The position numbers and the translations under genes are program-made. DNA of 59,445 nucleotides, taken from positions 1 to 59,445 of the IMG/VR virus record IMGVR_UViG_3300017727_000011. One strand, written 5' to 3'. Under the pieces are notes generated by a model, which did not search any database, was not told the DNA's origin, and saw only the letters and a program-made list of their open reading frames with translations. Below are positions 15,240 to 23,402 of this stretch, in pieces; position 1 is the stretch's first letter; each line of letters starts with the position of its first letter. This stretch comes from a virus.

Positions 15240-16446
15240 CAATTGTCATAATACCTGTTTCTTTTGTACTATCTACCTTTTTATTCTTCTTTGGTTTCAT
15301 CAATCCTAAAGGATCCATTCCTTGAATTCTAGGAGATAAATCTGCTCCCTCTCTAATCAACTTAGCTACTTCAGGATTTTCACGATACATCATTCTTTGT
15401 AATCGTTCATCCTCGGTATAAACTTCACCACTTTCAATTCTTTGTTTTGTTTCTAAACTTTGATCTTCAGGATTTAATTCTCCCGCAGCTAGTCCTTCAG
15501 TAATTACTGCCATGACACCCGCAGGTCCCCATAGTGCACCTCTTAGTAATGTTTTAAAATTACTCGCAATAGCTTTCTTTGTAGCAGGAGAATTAAAATC
15601 AAATTTATCTCCTAGCTCTTCTTTTGCTTTCGAAACAGCATCAACAGAGGCTCCATCTACAACGGATTCCATTGCAAATTTTATTCTTTCTTTGCCAAAG
15701 TTTTTGGTCAATATTTTATATTTTTTTGGATCCTCTTTTTTTAATTGTTCAATCATTGGACCAAATTTAATATCAGAAACTTGAGCCTTATCAATTGCAT
15801 CAAATTGTTGACCAACAAATCTTTCTAAACTTTGAGTCTTTGGTCCACCTGGAACATCTGGAAGTGCTAAAACATATCCTTTATCAATAGCAAGTTTATT
15901 CAAAGCATCTTTAGTATAGGTTCTGTATCCTAAACCAGTTCCACCTTTTAATTTTGCAAGGTCCCCTCCCTGATTCATATCTTTCAAAAATTGTTGGTTG
16001 TTGAAATATTTGTATTCTGCTAAATCTTTTGGAGTTCTAATAACATCTTTTTTATAAGTATCTGTGTACCAATCTTTAAAAGTCATTTCTGTTGGTCTGA
16101 AAGGTTTGATATCTACAAATTCATAACCCATAGGAGGAACACGTTTAGATTTAAATTTATCAAGTTGCATTTCTTCTACGTTTACCAGTAACTCACCAGG
16201 AGAAAGTCCTAAAATATTTTTCTTATAAGAATCTGTCACATTTAAAATTGTTCCTGAACGCATGACACCTGGTGTAGTTGTACTAGCACGTAACACTTGT
16301 TCTGTTCCTCCAGGGGGAAGTCGATAGGTTGATGCCACTCTACTAGAAGTGGTTTGAGAAGTTCCTCCTCCAGCTGTTGGAATATTAATCCCTTCATCCA
16401 ACACACCTTTTCTTACTTTTGCTAGAATATCTTTTAAGTTAGCCAT
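15223..16446 (-). CDS. Hypothetical virion-module protein
   Basis: 407 residues from ATG 16446, which overlaps the terminase stop by 8 nt; longer in-frame starts upstream would lie inside the terminase gene. Soluble overall, with a Thr/Ser/Gly-rich N-terminus, charged middle (KKEDPKKYKILTKNFGKERI) and one hydrophobic stretch (LLRGALWGPAGVMAVITEGL). Position between terminase and portal suggests a head-related protein. I do not recognise the family. Confidence 0.55.
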   Translation of the reverse strand: MANLKDILAKVRKGVLDEGINIPTAGGGTSQTTSSRVASTYRLPPGGTEQVLRASTTTPGVMRSGTILNVTDSYKKNILGLSPGELLVNVEEMQLDKFKSKRVPPMGYEFVDIKPFRPTEMTFKDWYTDTYKKDVIRTPKDLAEYKYFNNQQFLKDMNQGGDLAKLKGGTGLGYRTYTKDALNKLAIDKGYVLALPDVPGGPKTQSLERFVGQQFDAIDKAQVSDIKFGPMIEQLKKEDPKKYKILTKNFGKERIKFAMESVVDGASVDAVSKAKEELGDKFDFNSPATKKAIASNFKTLLRGALWGPAGVMAVITEGLAAGELNPEDQSLETKQRIESGEVYTEDERLQRMMYRENPEVAKLIREGADLSPRIQGMDPLGLMKPKKNKKVDSTKETGIMTIDEVFK

Positions 16447-17902
16447 AATACTCGTATTCCTTATAATCTCTTGGGGGAGCTTCGTAGTCATCATCTAACA
16501 ACACAAAATTCCCTTGTCTATATCTCATCACTGCTTGTGTCATACTATCCACATAGTCATCATATTCTCCGTAAGGAAACGCTGCACATTCCTCAATCAC
16601 TTCTTCAGCCCACTCGTATCCTTCAGGGTAGTAAACTTTTCCTGATTCAAATACAGGTGAAACGGAGTTAACTCTTGTCAACTTATCATTACCCCTACTA
16701 GGTGTAAAGTTCGATATTGGGATTCCTAATCTGTTTAATTCTTGTGTTAAAGGCATACCTGATGCTTTTGCTTCAATGATCACACTGTCAGGATTATATT
16801 CTTTGTACTTATCTAATGCGATACGTTTGAGTTCAGGAAAGTCCCATCTTCCTTTTTGTGCATCCATCATAATTAAACTGGGACCTAACATGCCATCATC
16901 TTGAAACACGCCCCATGTTGTAATAGCAGAATAGTCAGCACTTTCTTTTTTACTAAAGGCTGTGTCATAACTTTGAATGATGTGTAATAAAGGCGGGACA
17001 CTAGGCTTTGTCCATTTCTTCCACCACTCTCTTTTGATAATAGCTGTTTCATCACTGGTGGGTTGTTGTTGATATTGAGCTTGCCATTTACTTTCACTAA
17101 TAGCTGCTTTTACTTTTTCTAATTCTTCAATCTTCCAATACTCAGGCCAGATAGGATTACCACTAGGCATGATTGCAGGGAACTCAATGACTTCCCACTT
17201 ATCTCCCTTTTCAGTTTTTGCCTGAGCTTTTATTAATTGTCCTGTTAAATCTTTCTCGCTCCATCGTGTCATAACCACAACAATAGCTCCCCCTGGTTGC
17301 AAACGCTGACGAGGACCAGAAGTATACCACTCATAGGTATTGTCCATTGCTGTATCGGACATTGCATCTTGTTCCGTGTGGGGATCATCAATAATCAGTA
17401 AATCTGCACCACGACCAGTAATCGCTCCACCCACACCCGCAGCAAAGTATTCACCACCATGATTCGTTTCCCAACGACCTGACGCTTTACTGTCAGTTGC
17501 AATCTGGACATTATGAAATATTTGATTGTACAAACTATCATCTACCAAATTCTTCATCTTTCTACCGAAGCGTGTAGCGAGTTCCGAGTTGTGGGAGGTT
17601 TGAATTATTTTTAATTTAGGATTTTTTCCAATCATCCATGCAGGAAAAAGATAGGAAGCAAATTCTGATTTTGTATGTCGAGGTGGCATGTTAACTACTA
17701 AACGTTTTATCTTTCCTTTTGCTATATCTTCAAACTTCTTTGCTATCTGTCTGTGATGTTTGCCATCAATGAACTCGGGCCAAACGTGTTTGACGAAAGG
17801 AATAAATTTTTTTTCACAATGATCGAGATATCGCATCTTCTCTGCGATGAGTTCTTGTTCTAATTGTTCTCTAGGAGCTGTGTTTAATGAGGCGTGAGCC
17901 AT
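16439..17902 (-). CDS. terL: Terminase large subunit
   Basis: 487 residues, the ATPase/nuclease motor that packages DNA into the head. Walker A-type MPPRHTKSE lies near residues 72-80, Walker B LLIIDDPH near 168, followed by VVVMTRWSEKDLTGQL. The C-terminal nuclease domain shows HIIQSYDTAFSKK (first catalytic Asp), DSVIIEAKASGMPL (second acid) and YDDYVDSMTQAVMRY (third). MPPRHTKSE is typical of the Terminase_6 group. No small terminase gene adjoins it; a candidate lies 9 kb away at 26511-27026. Confidence 0.92.
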   Translation of the reverse strand: MAHASLNTAPREQLEQELIAEKMRYLDHCEKKFIPFVKHVWPEFIDGKHHRQIAKKFEDIAKGKIKRLVVNMPPRHTKSEFASYLFPAWMIGKNPKLKIIQTSHNSELATRFGRKMKNLVDDSLYNQIFHNVQIATDSKASGRWETNHGGEYFAAGVGGAITGRGADLLIIDDPHTEQDAMSDTAMDNTYEWYTSGPRQRLQPGGAIVVVMTRWSEKDLTGQLIKAQAKTEKGDKWEVIEFPAIMPSGNPIWPEYWKIEELEKVKAAISESKWQAQYQQQPTSDETAIIKREWWKKWTKPSVPPLLHIIQSYDTAFSKKESADYSAITTWGVFQDDGMLGPSLIMMDAQKGRWDFPELKRIALDKYKEYNPDSVIIEAKASGMPLTQELNRLGIPISNFTPSRGNDKLTRVNSVSPVFESGKVYYPEGYEWAEEVIEECAAFPYGEYDDYVDSMTQAVMRYRQGNFVLLDDDYEAPPRDYKEYEYYG

Positions 17903-17908
17903 GAATCA

Positions 17909-18955
17909 CTAACTAGTGGCAAATACTACTCTACCTTGTGGAAATACAGATTGATATAATTCAGGATATTGTTCAGAAAGTTCTCTGTATTTATTATAAA
18001 AAGGGGTTGTTGTCATTTGTAAAAATTCTTTACTTCCTTTTCCACCTGAAGATTCCATAAAATCAGATCTTAAAATATCGTCCACTAATGCACCTTGTTC
18101 AAATACATCCTGAATTTCAGCAAGGCTTTCTAAAGGTTGTTTTAAAATATCTTGTGGAGTTAAATCTTTAAATGCGGGTGTATCAGTTGCATCGGGAATA
18201 GATTCAATGCCTACTGCTTCTTGAGGCATGACGCTTGCTTCAGGGACAACCCTGCCTACTGGTTGATTCCCCATACCTCTAAATAAATCAAATATATTTC
18301 CTGTGGGAACAGGATCTGGAATTGCAGGACCAAACAGATTAGATAGACTTCCTGTGGGAACAGGATCTGGAATTGCAGGACCAAACATATTTTTACCTTT
18401 TCCTAAAAGGTCTTTGCCTGTGTTCATGAGAAGGCCCATGATACCTCCTGTATTAATCACGTTAGGAATTAAACCTTGTGTTCTTTGTGGAGCTGGTGCC
18501 ATGTTAGCAAAGTTTACATCACCTGAACCTACGAGTGAGGGAACAAGAGCGTTAGCTTGTGATGTTGTCGAAGCAGGTGGTTTAACAGGTAAGTTGAATT
18601 GTGGTGCATCTGCTTGACCACCAAATAATCCTCTCGTGATATCACCAAAAAATTCTCCTGTAGTAGGTTTGTTTGCGATAATATTTCCTGTGAAGTCAGC
18701 GGCAGTGGTTCCTGTTCGCATAACTCTTTTCTTTTCACCTGTGGCAGGATCTATTCTGAAAACATTTTCACCACCAACATATGGATCACCAGGAACAAAT
18801 TGTACACCTCTACCTTTGTTGGCTGCGTCTTGTAATTCTTTTTCTCTCTTTTTAGAAATCTCACCTGCACCGGGTGCCATGATGTTTGACATTAACTCAG
18901 CGGTGTTTGCTTGTCTCTCTGCGTTCCTTGAACTTTTTCCTGTTTCTGATCCCAT
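17909..18955 (-). CDS. Hypothetical protein before terminase, with a duplicated 17-residue unit
   Basis: 348 residues, Gly/Pro-rich and low in predicted structure. It contains two tandem copies of FGPAIPDPVPTG, encoded by a perfect 39-nt direct repeat (18298-18336 and 18349-18387). N-terminus MGSETGKSSRNAERQANTAE; C-terminal helices with SEQYPELYQSVFPQGRVVF. It overlaps the acyltransferase-like gene by 64 nt and ends 6 nt before terminase. Unknown; a structural or DNA-bound linker protein is possible. Confidence 0.5.
   Translation of the reverse strand: MGSETGKSSRNAERQANTAELMSNIMAPGAGEISKKREKELQDAANKGRGVQFVPGDPYVGGENVFRIDPATGEKKRVMRTGTTAADFTGNIIANKPTTGEFFGDITRGLFGGQADAPQFNLPVKPPASTTSQANALVPSLVGSGDVNFANMAPAPQRTQGLIPNVINTGGIMGLLMNTGKDLLGKGKNMFGPAIPDPVPTGSLSNLFGPAIPDPVPTGNIFDLFRGMGNQPVGRVVPEASVMPQEAVGIESIPDATDTPAFKDLTPQDILKQPLESLAEIQDVFEQGALVDDILRSDFMESSGGKGSKEFLQMTTTPFYNKYRELSEQYPELYQSVFPQGRVVFATS
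18298..18387. repeat. Tandem 39-nt direct repeat, 51-nt period
   Basis: The 39-nt stretch at 18298-18336 recurs without change at 18349-18387. It is in frame (51 nt, 17 codons) in the gene 17909-18955 and duplicates FGPAIPDPVPTG. Perfect identity suggests a recent duplication. Confidence 0.85.
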
Positions 18956-19317
18956 GTATTTATATATCCATTTCGTTTAAGATTGCCTCGTGAGTCACGT
19001 CTCATGAAACTTACCTTATATATTTTTTTATATTTATTTAAGTACCTTTTCAAGTCTTTACATAGGTACAAAACTTTGCCGTAGGGGGCTGCCATATGGA
19101 ACACTTCGGTTTTTTCTTGGCTAGGGACCCACGTTGCATAGGCAAAAGGTTTATTATCTCTTGTCCAAAGGAGATAGTTTCCCTGAACAATACTTTTAAG
19201 ATAGTGGTCTATAAGATGTTCTACCTCCATAAACTTCATGTAATTACTGTCGTAGTTGATACGAACCATGCAACCAAGAGCTTCATAAGGATTTAAATCA
19301 AATCTTCTTTTGATCAT
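18892..19317 (-). CDS. HlyC-like toxin-activating acyltransferase fold protein
   Basis: 141 residues from ATG 19317 (a TTG at 19335 is the alternative). It resembles RTX-toxin lysine acyltransferases: EALGCMVRI at the N-terminus, then NYLLWTRDNKPFAYATWVPS (HlyC has LLTRDNYPVAYCSWA), HMAAPYG (HlyC WIAPFG) and a basic YKVSFMRRDSRGNLKRNG end. The HlyC catalytic His near the N-terminus has no clear counterpart, so activity is doubtful or different. It is the first gene after the 19.3-19.7 kb gap and has a promoter without leader. Family call is by eye. Confidence 0.5.
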   Translation of the reverse strand: MIKRRFDLNPYEALGCMVRINYDSNYMKFMEVEHLIDHYLKSIVQGNYLLWTRDNKPFAYATWVPSQEKTEVFHMAAPYGKVLYLCKDLKRYLNKYKKIYKVSFMRRDSRGNLKRNGYINTWDQKQEKVQGTQRDKQTPLS

Positions 19318-19324
19318 TGATCTT

Positions 19325-19352
19325 AGTATATGCAAATGATTTGGGATGTAAA
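19325..19352 (-). promoter_or_regulatory. Sigma70-type promoter at the head of the late operon
   Basis: TTTACA (19347-19352), 16-nt spacer, TATACT (19325-19330), then 7 nt to the ATG at 19317. Both boxes match consensus at five of six positions. Transcription would begin at or next to the start codon, and no ribosome site is visible, which suggests a leaderless message for the acyltransferase-like gene and the terminase operon. Confidence 0.5.
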
Positions 19353-19688
19353 TGTTTGTGTGAATTAGGGCTATAGGGGTATGTAAAATTTTTCGTGGGC
19401 CGATTTTTGGTGGTGGGGGTTGCTTAAAAAAAGGTTTGGATTTTCTAGGCTCAAGGGACCCGCAGCTGCTGCCCCTGGTTCATGTGTCCAGATACACGCC
19501 TCAGGGCTAATTAAAAAAAATGCCTGGAGGTGAAAAAAATAGCATTTATTGCCGACTAAATTTTAGAGGTTTTTGGGAGAAGATTATGGGGCCAGAGCTC
19601 TAGCCCCAAGTAAAGTTAAAAGATTAATAAAGATATTAGGATGAAGATCAGGGCTTTAATACCCTGATCCTTGGATCGTGCCTCACGC
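19353..19688. other. Intergenic region with palindromes
   Basis: No gene is seen. It is less AT-rich than other gaps and holds a 24-nt hairpin (GATCAGGG/CCCTGATC, 19647-19670), a 20-nt near-perfect palindrome centred on AGAGCTCT (19588-19607), GCAGCTGC (19462-19469) and G-rich runs near 19405-19425. The first hairpin lies about 20 nt after the stop of the last early gene and could end early transcription. The region separates early from late genes next to the terminase operon, so a packaging or control site is possible. Confidence 0.5.
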
Positions 19689-20171
19689 TTATTGTTGCTG
19701 GCCATATAAGGCTTCTGGTAACCCTTTTATATAAGCAAGAACTTTATTCTCGTGTTCGTCTACCTTCGCAGGATCACCTTTGATCTTCATAATTTCTGAG
19801 TAGTGATCCTTTTTGATTTTATTTATTTTTTGTTTACCAAGATACTTGTCTCGCTCCACGTCCCCAACAGGTCTGATGACTCGTCTAATCCAAATATCTC
19901 TAGAAGTAAATGGAGCATTGGTGCTTAAACCTTTAAACAATTCCCAATTAATAAAAGATTCCTGAGGCTTATTATCATCACTAATAGCATTAAGTATCTC
20001 TTCACGTTTTTTAATCTCAGGAATAGTTTCATCATTAATCACGCTTACTTGTAAACCCAATAATGTCATACAAATGTACGCTCCATAACATCTGAAAAAA
20101 CCATATAATGGTTGATGATATATTTTTAAAGCTTCATCAGATAATAAATGATCGTCAAAACATAATCCCAT
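19689..20171 (-). CDS. Hypothetical protein, last early gene
   Basis: 160 residues with HQPLYGFFRCYGAYICMTLL near the N-terminus, a semi-hydrophobic segment, then a charged part (RDIWIRRVIRPVGDVERDKY, KINKIKKDHYSEIMKIKG). Its ATG overlaps the preceding stop as TAATG. It ends the early transcription block. Not recognised. Confidence 0.5.
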   Translation of the reverse strand: MGLCFDDHLLSDEALKIYHQPLYGFFRCYGAYICMTLLGLQVSVINDETIPEIKKREEILNAISDDNKPQESFINWELFKGLSTNAPFTSRDIWIRRVIRPVGDVERDKYLGKQKINKIKKDHYSEIMKIKGDPAKVDEHENKVLAYIKGLPEALYGQQQ

Positions 20172-20527
20172 TATGCTTCTCCATTTCTAACTTTATAATT
20201 AACATCAGCCAAATTAACCTGAGCCGTGAAACGATCTAAGTTAAAATTCTTAATATGAGTTTTGCCGTAATGCTCAAGTCTTGAATATAAAAGATCAAAA
20301 GCATCAGGAACATTATCACCAAACATGGCACGAGCCTCGCCAACAATGTGAGCCAATCCGTCTTGTTCACACTCAGGACAATTACAATCATCACTATCAA
20401 GACAATCATATTCCTTGTTCCATTGATCTTTCATCTGTACTTCTTTGAAATCATTAATCGCAATAGATACCTCTTCTTGAGGCAAACCTAGTTCAACCAA
20501 TGCATTTTTTAATATTATATCTTGCAT
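20171..20527 (-). CDS. Hypothetical protein with CxC-x2-C motif
   Basis: 118 residues, acidic. A cluster CLDSDDCNCPEC in the middle could hold a metal ion; the rest is helical (GEARAMFGDNVPDAFDLLYS). The start is preceded by a short hairpin (CTCCC/GGGAG) whose 3' arm is the ribosome site, so translation may be controlled. Not recognised. Confidence 0.5.
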   Translation of the reverse strand: MQDIILKNALVELGLPQEEVSIAINDFKEVQMKDQWNKEYDCLDSDDCNCPECEQDGLAHIVGEARAMFGDNVPDAFDLLYSRLEHYGKTHIKNFNLDRFTAQVNLADVNYKVRNGEA

Positions 20528-20552
20528 TTTTTATTCTCCCTTTTAATTGGGA
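20528..20552 (-). promoter_or_regulatory. Ribosome-site hairpin upstream of 20171-20527
   Basis: On the minus strand TTATAAACTCCCAATTAAAA is followed by GGGAG and AATAAAAAATG. CTCCC pairs with GGGAG (5 bp, 8-nt loop), burying the Shine-Dalgarno sequence. The TTATAA..TCCCAA block is shared with the sites before 20938-21549 and 23657-24538. Confidence 0.45.
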
Positions 20553-20554
20553 GT

Positions 20555-20941
20555 TTATAACGATTTAAGAAAATTATCTAGTTTTTTATAGTCTTCGCTT
20601 CTTGGTTCAAGATGCATGAGGCACGGCTCAAGATCAAAGCCTATTTTTAAAAGGTCTTTTCCCTGATTTCCCCTGAAGAGTTTAAAGCTTCTTGCTTCAA
20701 GGCTCTCTACTATATAAAAATTAATGGGGTTATATTCAAAGTGCTTATAATTCCAAGATATTTGTAAAGGTGAGATATTAATTTTTTTCATCTTGCTACA
20801 TTTAAATTCAAGCCAAAAGGAACTATTTTTATAAAATCCGTAAATATCAGGAAGACCAAATTTTAAATATGTTTCTATTGCAAAAGTATTTGCACTAAGA
20901 TTTTTTATGATTTTAGATTTAAATTTATTTTCAGGTTTCAA
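20555..20941 (-). CDS. VRR-NUC/PD-(D/E)XK-type nuclease
   Basis: 128 residues. The core reads KFGLPDIYGFYKNSSFWLEF then KCSKMKKINISPLQISW: a GxPD turn, then FWLEFK (the D...ExK catalytic set) and SPLQ, which is the VRR-NUC pattern of phage and bacterial nucleases acting on branched or single-stranded DNA ends. It overlaps the preceding gene by 4 nt (ATGA-like). A role in processing replication or recombination intermediates is inferred. Confidence 0.7.
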   Translation of the reverse strand: MKPENKFKSKIIKNLSANTFAIETYLKFGLPDIYGFYKNSSFWLEFKCSKMKKINISPLQISWNYKHFEYNPINFYIVESLEARSFKLFRGNQGKDLLKIGFDLEPCLMHLEPRSEDYKKLDNFLKSL

Positions 20942-21549
20942 TGCAATTTATAAGAAATATTTTTTATTCTCTTATCCCAACAGGCAACACAATCGAGGCA
21001 TTTATTACCTTGTGAAGGGGCTTTGCAAATAAATCCAATTGGTTTTTTATCTTTATGGACTGTTGATGTATATTTTTGAGTTTTTAAAGGTTTTCCGTCA
21101 ATCTCTGGGCTTGAATACCTAATCATTAAATTTTTTGGAAGTTTGATTTTTCCACTTTCAACCATTTTATCTAATTTTACTTTAAACTTAATTTCTCTAG
21201 TTGCTAACCAATGATTACAATGAGGGGTATTTTTTGCAATCTCAACAATTTTTAATAAGGATTTAAAATGTGGTAAATCCCCACTATCAAACCACCTGAA
21301 AAGGCGTAGGCTTTGCAATTGGTAAGTCATGACATACACAAAATATTTAGCATTAAGATGATTTAAATTAGTTTTTTTTCCTTTTTTTACGCTTGAAAAA
21401 TTATAATTGCCCCTGAGTGCGTAGCATTTTGAACACGTTGTATTTTTTTTCTTGGCTAGTTTTTGCCCTGTTATACACTCACGAGCATCAAGACCAAAAG
21501 AAAAACAATTTAATTTTGACGTTTGACTTAATTTGATTAGTTGTTGCAT
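20938..21549 (-). CDS. Gene product 88 (GP88) family protein
   Basis: 203 residues. Signature blocks: KLNCFSFGLDARECITG, TTCSKCYALRGNYNF, FRWFDSGDLPHFKSLLKIVE, IAKNTPHCNHWLATREIKF and a C-terminal Cys cluster (CKAPSQGNKCLDCVACWDKR). This is the pattern of the phage and plasmid GP88 family as I remember it; its biochemical role is unknown, but the many Cys suggest one or two metal or Fe-S sites. The ribosome site lies in a small hairpin. Overlaps the nuclease gene by 4 nt. Confidence 0.6.
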   Translation of the reverse strand: MQQLIKLSQTSKLNCFSFGLDARECITGQKLAKKKNTTCSKCYALRGNYNFSSVKKGKKTNLNHLNAKYFVYVMTYQLQSLRLFRWFDSGDLPHFKSLLKIVEIAKNTPHCNHWLATREIKFKVKLDKMVESGKIKLPKNLMIRYSSPEIDGKPLKTQKYTSTVHKDKKPIGFICKAPSQGNKCLDCVACWDKRIKNISYKLH

Positions 21550-21579
21550 TTTATTCTCCCTAAATATTGGGATATTATA
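21550..21579 (-). promoter_or_regulatory. TATAAT box and ribosome-site hairpin before GP88 gene
   Basis: The minus strand reads TATAATATCCCAA, then TATTTA, then GGGAGAATAAAATG. TCCC can pair with GGGA (4 bp), which includes the ribosome site. The 13-mer TATAATATCCCAA is identical to the one before 23657-24538. A -10-like box so close upstream implies a transcript starting near ATCCC. Confidence 0.5.
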
Positions 21580-22747
21580 CCTTGGTTAAATCAAAAAGAT
21601 AAGCTTTTTTTCTACTCATTTTTTTAAAAAATTGTAAAAAATCCTCTTCAAATTGTACGAAGTTTTCACAAGGAAAAACAAATTTTGATTTGCTCCAATT
21701 AAAGATAAAAGGTCTTTTTAATTCTCTATCAGGATAGTTTTTTATTGATCGTACTTTATTGTTGAACTTTTCAAAAAGGTTAATCAATGTTTCAAACTTA
21801 CAAGCATCCTGACAATTAATTTTTTTAAATATTTCTGTATATTCTTTAAGAATACCTTTTGAATTATCTTTTTTTACTTCTTTTTTATTGGGCTTTTTCT
21901 TAGGTTTTATTTTGGGCTTTTCTTCGACTTCTTTATTTTCATCAGGTATTAAAAGTTTTGTATATTTATCAAAATATTTAAATATTCCTGACGCATTTTT
22001 TCCCAGACTTGTCATGTGTTCGCCCCTTGCTCTATCGTTTTGCACCACTTCTAAAAATATTTTTATGAAGTAATTTTTTAATTCTTGTAAACTTTTATGA
22101 TGTTTTGATTGAATAACTATTGGTGAAAAACTCCCACCAATGTTATATTCAAAATCAAAGACACCGACATATCTATCATTTATTAATGGAATATATTTTA
22201 TTTTAAAATCTACTTTCCATGTTTTTGGTATATCAAAAGATATTATTTCAGGGTTTATAATTGATAGTTCGTTATCATCTTTTTTATGATATTTTTCAGG
22301 TACTAAAAGCTCTATTAATCTTCTTTCTTCTTTTTGCCATTTCTCATAGTCGCTATTACTATTATCATATTCAAGGTTTGACGTGCTTTCTACTTTTGGA
22401 TCTATTATTGCGTCTTGGCTTTCCTCTTCTTCTTCCTCTTCCTCTTCTTCTTCTTCCTCTTCCTCTTCTTCTTTCTCTTCTTCTTCCTCTTCTTCAGCGA
22501 AATCTTTATAAACATTTGGATATTTTTTTCCTAATTGTTTATTTTCATATTCTTCAAGATTTTCTCTTTCTTCCTCGTTATCAGAATTAATTTTTTTAAA
22601 TAAATCTAAACTAGCTTGAGCAAGATTTTCTAAATCTGTGCTGATAGACTTAATTTCTTCTTTCAATTCAATAATGTCATCTTGGTTTTGACGTTGTATT
22701 TTTAAATATTTTACTTCCCTGATTACTTCTTGAATTGTTTTAGACAT
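21575..22747 (-). CDS. Hypothetical protein with a Glu run
   Basis: 390 residues from ATG 22747 (MSKTIQEVIREV). A helical N-terminus is followed by an almost unbroken run of about 25 Glu with one Lys (encoded about 22422-22496), then a mixed domain (FDIPKTWKVDFKIKYIPLIN), a Lys-rich linker (KPKIKPKKKPNKKEVKK) and a helical C-terminal domain (KSKFVFPCENFVQFEEDFLQ). A Glu run of this length could mimic DNA or bind basic proteins. It ends 26 nt before the GP88 gene. Not recognised. Confidence 0.5.
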   Translation of the reverse strand: MSKTIQEVIREVKYLKIQRQNQDDIIELKEEIKSISTDLENLAQASLDLFKKINSDNEEERENLEEYENKQLGKKYPNVYKDFAEEEEEEEKEEEEEEEEEEEEEEEEESQDAIIDPKVESTSNLEYDNSNSDYEKWQKEERRLIELLVPEKYHKKDDNELSIINPEIISFDIPKTWKVDFKIKYIPLINDRYVGVFDFEYNIGGSFSPIVIQSKHHKSLQELKNYFIKIFLEVVQNDRARGEHMTSLGKNASGIFKYFDKYTKLLIPDENKEVEEKPKIKPKKKPNKKEVKKDNSKGILKEYTEIFKKINCQDACKFETLINLFEKFNNKVRSIKNYPDRELKRPFIFNWSKSKFVFPCENFVQFEEDFLQFFKKMSRKKAYLFDLTKV

Positions 22748-23342
22748 TTGCTTCCCACCTTTGAATTGCTTCATCCCAAAATTTCTTAGCCTCTATTTTA
22801 AAATAAGGTTCAAGCTGATTATTAAAAACATTTTTAATATTAGGATTATTGATTACATCCCACTCACTTCCGTCATGATATTTTTTAGTGCTTTGTTTAA
22901 TTTTAATAGAAATAGGATGTTTGCCATATCTATCCGTAAATTGATAATGAGGTTTACCAATTTTTATAATTTTCCATTTTACATAATCTCTTTTTCTAAA
23001 TGCATTACAAAAAACAAAATCACCAAGTTTAAAATTATTCTCAACAATAATTTGTTTTTCATCAAATCTATCAAATTCTCTAATAGGTTTTGAATAAGGT
23101 AATTCTTTAATATTTGGATTTTCTTTAAATGCTTTTTTATAAGCTTGTTCAAATAAAGTAAGGTCTAAAGCTTCTTCTAAATAAATCTTACCCATTACAT
23201 TGTTATTATTACTATCAACATATTTTGCAAAATAAGAAAATGGGCTTATTTTTTTGTAAATATCTAAGTAAACAACATCCATGCTAGGAACTTCTAACCA
23301 TGCGTTTTTTTGATCTGTGTATAAATTATAAGTTTTTTTCAT
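22740..23342 (-). CDS. Conserved hypothetical protein
   Basis: 200 residues starting MKKTYNLYTDQKNAWLEVPS with ISPFSYFAKY and YLEEALDLTLFEQAYKKAF: an N-terminal pattern I associate with small phage/plasmid proteins of unknown function that open with a HAWLEV-like block. The second half has DFVFCNAFRKRDYVKWKIIK and ends in helix. A hairpin (CTAGTATCC/GGATACTAG) and a GGGGA ribosome site precede it. Confidence 0.5.
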   Translation of the reverse strand: MKKTYNLYTDQKNAWLEVPSMDVVYLDIYKKISPFSYFAKYVDSNNNNVMGKIYLEEALDLTLFEQAYKKAFKENPNIKELPYSKPIREFDRFDEKQIIVENNFKLGDFVFCNAFRKRDYVKWKIIKIGKPHYQFTDRYGKHPISIKIKQSTKKYHDGSEWDVINNPNIKNVFNNQLEPYFKIEAKKFWDEAIQRWEANV

Positions 23343-23365
23343 TTTATTCCCCTTTAATCTAGTAT

Positions 23366-23393
23366 CCCAGAATAATAGGATACTAGAAAAAAT
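23366..23393 (-). promoter_or_regulatory. Hairpin upstream of 22740-23342
   Basis: CTAGTATCC pairs perfectly with GGATACTAG (9 bp, 10-nt interior around TATTATTCTG) just after the stop of the upstream gene; ATTAAAGGGGAATAAAATG follows. No U-tract, so probably a 5' mRNA structure rather than a terminator. The ribosome site is left free here, unlike in the two related hairpins. Confidence 0.45.
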
Positions 23394-23402
23394 TCAAGCT
23401 TT

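Noticed and set aside
16885-17097. Minus-strand 70-residue frame inside terminase
   Set aside because: Lies wholly inside the terL gene in another frame, without ribosome site or coupling.
18303-18738. Frames on both strands within the gene 17909-18955
   Set aside because: Shadow frames of a Gly/Pro-rich gene; no start signals, and the minus gene is coupled with terminase.
19441-19510. Possible tRNA in the GC-richer part of the gap at 19.4-19.5 kb
   Set aside because: GGTTCATG and small stems look T-arm-like, but no 7-bp acceptor, D-arm or anticodon arm can be fitted on either strand.
22261-22590. Plus-strand Leu-rich frame opposite the Glu run
   Set aside because: A shadow of the repeated Glu codons on minus; composition is explained by the repeat.
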